Shown: in pieces, positions 58,441 through 64,000 of the stretch
How positions within the stretch are numbered: position 1 is the first letter of the stretch
Layout: each line of letters starts with the position of its first letter
NCBI RefSeq assembly: GCF_028372415.1
Contig: NC_092877.1
Location: 249,359,010-249,423,009 of the forward strand
Length of the DNA stretch: 64,000 bases
Direction of reading: 5' to 3'
Origin: Notamacropus eugenii
Taxonomy: Eukaryota; Chordata; Mammalia; Diprotodontia; Macropodidae
The notes under the pieces: generated by a model
What the model was told of the DNA's origin: nothing
Database searches by the model: none
Seen by the model: the letters and a program-made list of their open reading frames with translations, nothing else
Program-made: the position numbers and the translations under genes

Positions 58441-59389
58441 GGGGGCGGAGACAAGATGGCGGAGTGAAAGCAACGACTCACCTAAGCTCTTGGACAAATT
58501 CCTCTGGATACCTCTGAAAGGAGAATCTGACCAAACTTTGGAGGTGCGGAATGCAGTGGGTGACAGACTTTGACGGATTCGGAGCCCAGGTTAGACTGGA
58601 AGGTCCACAGGAAGGATCTGTTCCATGGGGGTGAGCCCCCAGTGCACAGCGCAGCGTGGTCAGCAAAGCATGGTGGAAGGGACCTGAGAAGCCTGAGAGT
58701 GGCGGGCAAAACCAGCAGAGCAGGAGACAAGCCAGTGAGAGCCGCTGAGCGCCAGATATCAGCTCAGCAGCCCTTGAAACCTTCAGCCTGAAGACTAAGC
58801 TTCGGTAAGTCACCTACTTGAACTTCCGGGAGCCAGGATGGCAGAGTGATCAGTAAATGCTCTCTCCTCCCCCCTGATGACCGCGAAAGAACCATAAAAT
58901 ATTGCCCTAGATAAATCTTGGATCAGCGAGAACAGCAGAAGGGGGCAAATAGTCGCATAACACCAGAGGCTAGAAAAATAGCAAAGGGGAATTCTTCCTA
59001 CTGTGGCGGAGGCGATCTGGAAGGACAGACGACCCAGGGCAGAGAAAATTCACATTGAGACCCAGGCAAGCCTCAGCGCCAGGAGATGAGCCCCAGGAGG
59101 GGCGGGAACACGCATTAGCATCTAGGGGTGCCCCAGCCCTCCAGGGGAAAAGGGAAGACAATAGGGAAGCTGGGATCACCATCCCCTGACCTTGCCTTTG
59201 CCTCAGGTCAGCAGAGGAGATCTCCTGAGACCAGGCCACCTCTCCCACACACCTAACAAGCTAACCCCAAAGTTGATCTGGGAAACAAAAAACAACAACC
59301 TGCTTTTAGCCTCTACACACATCAGCTCAACACAAAGCTCTGTACCTTCTGACTGAAAGAACCAGAAGCTACAACACTCAGCCAACATC
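58441..59389 (+). promoter_or_regulatory. L1 5' UTR with two head-like motifs
   Basis: CpG- and GC-rich compared with its surroundings. AAGATGGCGGAG at 58453 resembles the YY1 site that sets L1 transcription start in other mammals. A second version, AGGATGGCAGAG, is at 58836, 383 bp downstream and preceded by 'cggtaagtcacct'. Promoter function is inferred from position and family knowledge. Confidence 0.7.
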
Positions 59390-60572
59390 ACGAATCGGAA
59401 AAAGCAGACGAAAAGTGAAAAAACCATAGAATCTTTCTATGGGGATAAGGACCAAAACACAAACACCAAAGAGGTCAGAGCTGAGACTATACTTCCATCT
59501 GAAACCTCAGAAGGGTCTATGAATTTATCGCAAGCTCAACTAGATTACCTGGAACAGCTGAAGAACGAAATAAAAGAACAACTGGCCAAAGATTTTAAAA
59601 TTATAAAAAAAAAGAATTCACTGATGAGAACATCACTCTGAAAAGGAAAATTGAACAAATGGAAAAGGAAGTTCAAAAATTAACTGGAGAGAATAATTCC
59701 CTAAAAGGAAGAGTTAATCAAACGGAAAAGGAAACCCAAAACCTAATTGGGAAAATTGATCAAATGGAAAAGGAAACCCCAAACCTAACTGGAAAAATTG
59801 GTCGAATGGAAAAAGAAGTACAAAAATTAAATGGAGAAAATAGCTCCTTAAAGGGAAAAATTGGTCAGATGGAAAAGGAGATGCAAAAGCCAACTGAAGA
59901 AAACAATACGATGAAGATTAGAATTGGGCAAGTAGAAACTAATGACTCAATGAGGCAACAAGAATCAGTCAAACAAAATCTAAAGAATGAAAAGATAGAA
60001 GAAAATGTAAAATATTTAATTGAAAAACAACTGACCTGGAAAATAGATCCAGGAGAGAAAATCTAAGAATTATTGGCCTGCCAGAAACCCATGATGAAGA
60101 AAAGAGTCTGGACAGTATCTTCCAGAAAATCATCAAGGAAAACTGCCCAGAAGTACTAGACTCAGAGGGCAAAATAGTCATCGAAAGAATCCACCGTCCA
60201 CCTCCCGAAAGGGATCCCAAACTCAAAACCCCAAGAAATATCGTTGCCAAATTCAAGACCTATCAAGTGAAGGAGAAAATACTACAAGCAGCCAGAAAGA
60301 AACAATTCAACTATCAAGGACATACAGTCAGGATCACACAGGACCTTGCAGCTTCTACATTAAAAGATCGAAAGAATTGAAACCCAATATTCCGTAAGGC
60401 AAAGGAGTTGGGACTTCAACCAAGGATCAACTACCCAGCAAAGTTCAGCATAACATTTCAGGCAAGGAGAAAGTCATTCAATGAAATAAGGGATTTCCAG
60501 AGCTTCCTGACCAAAACACCAGAACTCAATAGACAATTTGATCTTCAAATGCAGGTCTCCAGAGAATCATAA
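59390..60572 (+). pseudogene. L1 ORF1, coiled-coil RNA-binding protein, disrupted
   Basis: The expected start codon position (59390) reads ACG. The frame then encodes a basic N-terminus (RKKQTKSEKTIESFYGDKDQ) and a coiled coil. Frameshift 1 is at the nine-A run 59606-59614, consistent with slippage. The second segment (to 60066) is five similar coiled-coil units. Frameshift 2 is near 60020. The third segment has the RRM start NLRIIGLPE and the C-terminal domain (EKILQAARKKQ), with a TGA at about 60378, ending at TAA 60570-60572. ORF1p trimers coat L1 RNA and act as a nucleic-acid chaperone. This copy cannot make it. Confidence 0.85.
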
Positions 60573-61134
60573 AAAGGTAAACAGAGGGGAAAAAACAAAA
60601 ACCAAAACTTGCTACTCAATTAGGGCAAACTGTTTACCTCCCTATAAGGGAAGATGATACCTGTTAATCTTGAGAACTGTGCAGCTATTATGATAAAAGT
60701 GATATATGTAGAGGGAACGGGTATAAAGTAAATGATGTCATGTCAAAAATATGATTTAAGTATGAGAAGGGATTGCAATAGGAGATGTGAAAAGGGGGAA
60801 GCAGAAAATGGCAAATTATATCACAGGAAGAAGTACAAAACTATAGTAGAGGGAAGGAGGGAAGGGAGATGAGCATTGTTTGAGAGGTATTCTCATCTGA
60901 TTTGTTTAAAGGAGGGAACAATAATCTCAAGTAGATAATTCGAACTAGCTCTATAGGTAGTAGGAGGGGAAGGGGGAAGAAAGGGGAGGGTGGCTAAAAG
61001 GGAGCAAAGAAGCAATAAGATTAAAGGGGAGTAAAAGGAAGGGGGGCTAAAAGGAGGGGAAGGCTGCAGGAGGAGGGGGAGAAAAGTGAATACTATTGAG
61101 GAGGGGAAGGGAGACGGGAGAGCTAAAAGCACAA
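60573..61134 (+). other. L1 inter-ORF spacer
   Basis: Purine-rich, no open frame of interest; G/A-rich tracts at 60800-61120. Its early part resembles the region after ORF1 in the HAL1-like elements. Confidence 0.7.
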
Positions 61135-64000
61135 ATGGTGGGAAAGAGGTTGAACGGAAATACACAGATTGTAATCATAACTGTGAAAGTGAATGGAATG
61201 AACTCTCTCATAAAATGGAGACGGATAGCAGAATGGATTAAAAGCCATAATCCAACAATATGCTGCTTACAAGAAACACATTTGAAACGGGGGGATACAC
61301 ATAGGATAAAGGTCAAAGGATGGAGCAGAATATATTGTGCTTCAGCTCATGTAAGAAAGGCAGGAGTAGCAATCCTAATCTCAGACAAAGCAAAAGCAGA
61401 AATAGATCTAATCAAAAGGGATAAAGATGGAAACTATACCTGCTAAAAGGCACCATAGACAATGAAGCAATATCATTAATAAACATGTATGCTCCAAGTG
61501 GTATATCATCCAAATTCTTAGAGGAGAGGTTGGGGGAGTTGAAGGAAGAAATTGATAGCAAAACTATACTAGTGGGGGACCTCAACCTCCCCCTCTCTGA
61601 ACTCGATAATTCTAACCTCAAAATAAACAAGAAAGTGGTTAAGGAGGTAAATAAAACTCTGGATAAGGTAGATATGATAGATCTTTGGAGAAAATTAAAT
61701 GGGAATGGAAAGGAATATACCTTTTTCTCAGCGGTACATGGAACATTTACAAAAATTGACCATGTACTAGGACATAAAAATCTCACAATCCAGTGCAGAA
61801 AGGTAGAGATAATCAATGCATCCTTTTCAGATCATAATGCATTGAAAATTTCATGTAATAAAAGGCCATGGAACGAGAAACCAAAAATCAATTGGAAACT
61901 AAAGAATCTAGTTCTAAAGAAGGGTTGGGTTAAAGAAGAAATCATAGAAACAATCAACAATTTCCTTCAAGAGAATGACAATAGTGAGACAACATAACAA
62001 AACTTATGGGATACTGCAAAAGCAGTTATTAGGGGAAGTTTTATATCTTTGAATGCTTACATAAATAAAATAGAGAAAGAGGAGATCAGTGACTCAGGCT
62101 TGCAGTTGAAAAAGCTAGAAAAAGAACAAATTGAACATTCCCAAGTAAATACCAAATTAGAAATACTGAAAACCAAAGGAGAGATTAATAAAATTGAAAT
62201 TAAGAAATCAATTGAATTAATAAATAAAGCCAATAGTTGGTTTTATGAAAAAACTAATAAAATTGATAAACCTTTGGTCAATCTGATTTAAAAAAAGAAA
62301 GAAGAAAACCAAATTACTAATATTAAAAATGAAAGGGGTGAACTTACCTCCAATGAGGAGGAAATTAAAAGAATAATTAGAAACTACTTTGCCCAACTTT
62401 ATGCCCACAAATTCGACAATCTAAACGAGATGGATGAATATTTTAAAAAATACAAATTGCCCAGATTAACAGAAGAGGAAGTTGAATACTTAAACAACCC
62501 CATCTCAGAAAAAGAAATTGAACAAGCCATCAATGAACTCCCTAGGAAAAATTCTCCAGGGCCAGATGGATTCACAAGTGAATTCTATCAAACATTTAAA
62601 CAACAGTTAACGCCAATACTATATAGACTATTTTTGAAAACTGGGGACGAAGGACTCCTCCCAAATTCTTTCTATGATACGAATATGGTTTTGATACCCA
62701 AACCCGGAAGAGACAAAACAGAGAAAGAAAATTATAGACCAATTTCCCTAATGAAAATAGATGCAAAAATTTTAAATAAGATTTTAGCAAAACGAATACA
62801 GCATCTTATCACGAGATTAATACATTATGATCAGGTAGGATTCATACCAGGATTACAGGGCTGGTTCAATATTAGGAAAACTATTAGCATTATCGATCAC
62901 ATGAACAACAAAGCTAACAAAAACCACATGATTATCTCAATAGATGCATAAAAAGCTTTTGACAAAATACAACACCCATTCCTACTAAAAACACTGGAGA
63001 ACGTAGGAATAAAGGGAACTTTCCATAAAATAATAAGCAGTATCTATATAAAACCTGCAGCAAGCATTATATGCAATGCGGATAAGCTAGATGCATTCCC
63101 AATAAGATCAGGGGTGAAACAAGGTTGTCCATTATCACCACTATTATTCAATATGGTACTAGAAATGTTAGCTGTAGCAATTAGACAAGATAAAGATATT
63201 CAAGGAATAAGAATAGCTAAAGAAGAAACTAAGTTATCACTCTTTGCAGATGATATGATGATTTACCTAGAGAATCCCAGAAATTCAAGTAAAAAATTAC
63301 TTGAAACAATAAACAACTTTGGCAAAGTTGCAGGTTACAAAATAAATCCACACAAATCTTCTGCGTTCCTATATATTAGCAACAAAATCCAACAGCAAGA
63401 GATAGAAAGAGAAATCCCATTTAAAGATAGGGTAGACAGTATAAAATACTTAGGAGTCCACCTGCCAAAACAAACCCAGGAATTATATGAACACAATTAC
63501 AAGACACTTTTTGCACAAATAAAGTCAGATTTAAGTAAGTTGAAAAACATTAGTTGCTCATGGGTAGGCCTTGCTAATATAATAAAAATGACAATTCTAC
63601 CTAAATTTATATACTTATTTAGTGCCATACCAATTAAACTGTCAGACAATTATTTTCTAGAGCTGGATAAAATAATATCAAAATTCATTTGGACAAACAA
63701 AAGGTCCAGAATATCAAAGGGACTAATGAAAAGAAATGCTTGGGAAGCTGGCCTAGTGCTACCAGATCTCAAACTGTACTATAAAGCAGCAATTATCAAA
63801 ACCACTTTGTATTGGCTAAGAAACAGAGAGGTAGACAAGTGGAATAGACTTGGCACTCAAGATGCAGTAGGCAAGGAATATAGCAACCTTCTGTTTGATA
63901 AACCCAAGGACCCCAGCTTCTGGGATAAGAACTCATTGTTTGACAAAAATTGCTGGGAAAACTGGATAACAGTGTGGCGGAAATTAGGCATAGACCCATA
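61135..64000 (+). pseudogene. L1 ORF2: endonuclease and reverse transcriptase, disrupted and partial
   Basis: Starts ATGGTGGG. The apurinic-type endonuclease shows QETH near 61276, GDLN near 61576 and SDHNAL near 61828. A frameshift lies near 61440 (stop TAA 61444-61446 in the first frame). In the main frame there are stops at 61995, 62289 and 62949. The RT includes [11 protein letters not shown], an IPKPGRDKT region, GFIPG, QGCPLSPLLFN and catalytic FADD at 63243-63254. From 62952 the frame is open to the window end at a point past RT, before the C-terminal region. ORF2p nicks target DNA and primes reverse transcription there. With four breaks this copy is inactive, but every catalytic motif is still readable. 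Confidence 0.9.

Larger units (their letters stand above)
58441..64000 (+). mobile_element. L1 retrotransposon, 5'-complete, cut by window edge
   Basis: Starts with 'gggggcggagacaagatggc' directly after L2 sequence; the flank AAAATGCAA is a plausible target-site duplication but its partner lies outside. Order: 5' UTR 58441-59389, ORF1 59390-60572, spacer 60573-61134, ORF2 from 61135 to the window end. Start loss, frameshifts and stops make both ORFs inactive, yet they are few, so this copy is much younger than the other L1s here. Confidence 0.92.

Noticed and set aside
60000..60066. A frame break in ORF1 shared with the old copy at 17085, as evidence for programmed frameshifting
   Set aside because: The HAL1-like copy near 57100 keeps the frame through the same site, so the two breaks are best explained as separate one-base deletions in an A-rich run.

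Overview
The window is marsupial-type mammalian DNA: AT-rich, CpG-poor, non-coding host sequence filled with transposable elements. The organism call rests on a tRNA-derived SINE of the marsupial family (41536-41695), several CORE-SINE copies, L2 relics, ORF1-only half-L1 (HAL1-like) elements, and L1 copies whose 5' ends carry a GATGGCGGAG-type motif. No host protein-coding exon, tRNA or rRNA gene could be supported. Everything with coding potential is mobile DNA.

Layout. 1-13 kb: old SINE and L2 fragments plus microsatellites. 13.67-14.35 kb: a piece of L1 5' UTR flanked by a 15-bp target-site duplication but without a 3' end. 15.8-17.8 kb: an old L1/HAL1 5' UTR and decayed ORF1. 17.8-20.3 kb: featureless AT-rich DNA. 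20288-26857: a nearly complete, young, plus-strand betaretrovirus-like (class II) endogenous retrovirus. 26.9-47.5 kb: L2, SINE, L1 3'-end and ORF1 fragments with long microsatellites. 47.6-50.2 kb and 55.6-57.5 kb: two minus-strand HAL1-like elements. 53.2 and 54.5 kb: an inverted pair of one unclassified repeat. 58441-64000: an L1 that begins at its 5' end, has broken ORF1 and ORF2, and runs off the window.

The retrovirus is the main object. Two 607-bp LTRs differ at only five positions and are flanked by the 6-bp duplication CTACAT. Between them are a lysine-tRNA-like primer binding site, an intact 527-codon gag (myristoylation start, major homology region, two CCHC knuckles), a -1 frameshift heptamer GGGAAAC, a protease region, a second heptamer AAATTTT, and pol (RT with YMDD, RNase H, integrase). 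Pro carries a reading-frame change and a stop. Pol carries one stop in the integrase core. Env is essentially gone, but a splice acceptor, a start codon and an arginine-rich leader followed by a hydrophobic stretch remain at the 3' end of pol. That layout resembles the signal-peptide/Rec-type RNA-export proteins of betaretroviruses. The element therefore looks like an env-less, recently mobile provirus that kept gag and possibly an RNA-export factor.

The L1 and HAL1 copies illustrate the retrotransposition machinery of the lineage: coiled-coil ORF1 changing length in heptad multiples, a 5' UTR with two head-like motifs, and an ORF1-only element with a duplicated 3' UTR block. All calls come from reading the sequence and family knowledge; no database search was possible. 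Repeat boundaries without target-site duplications are approximate.
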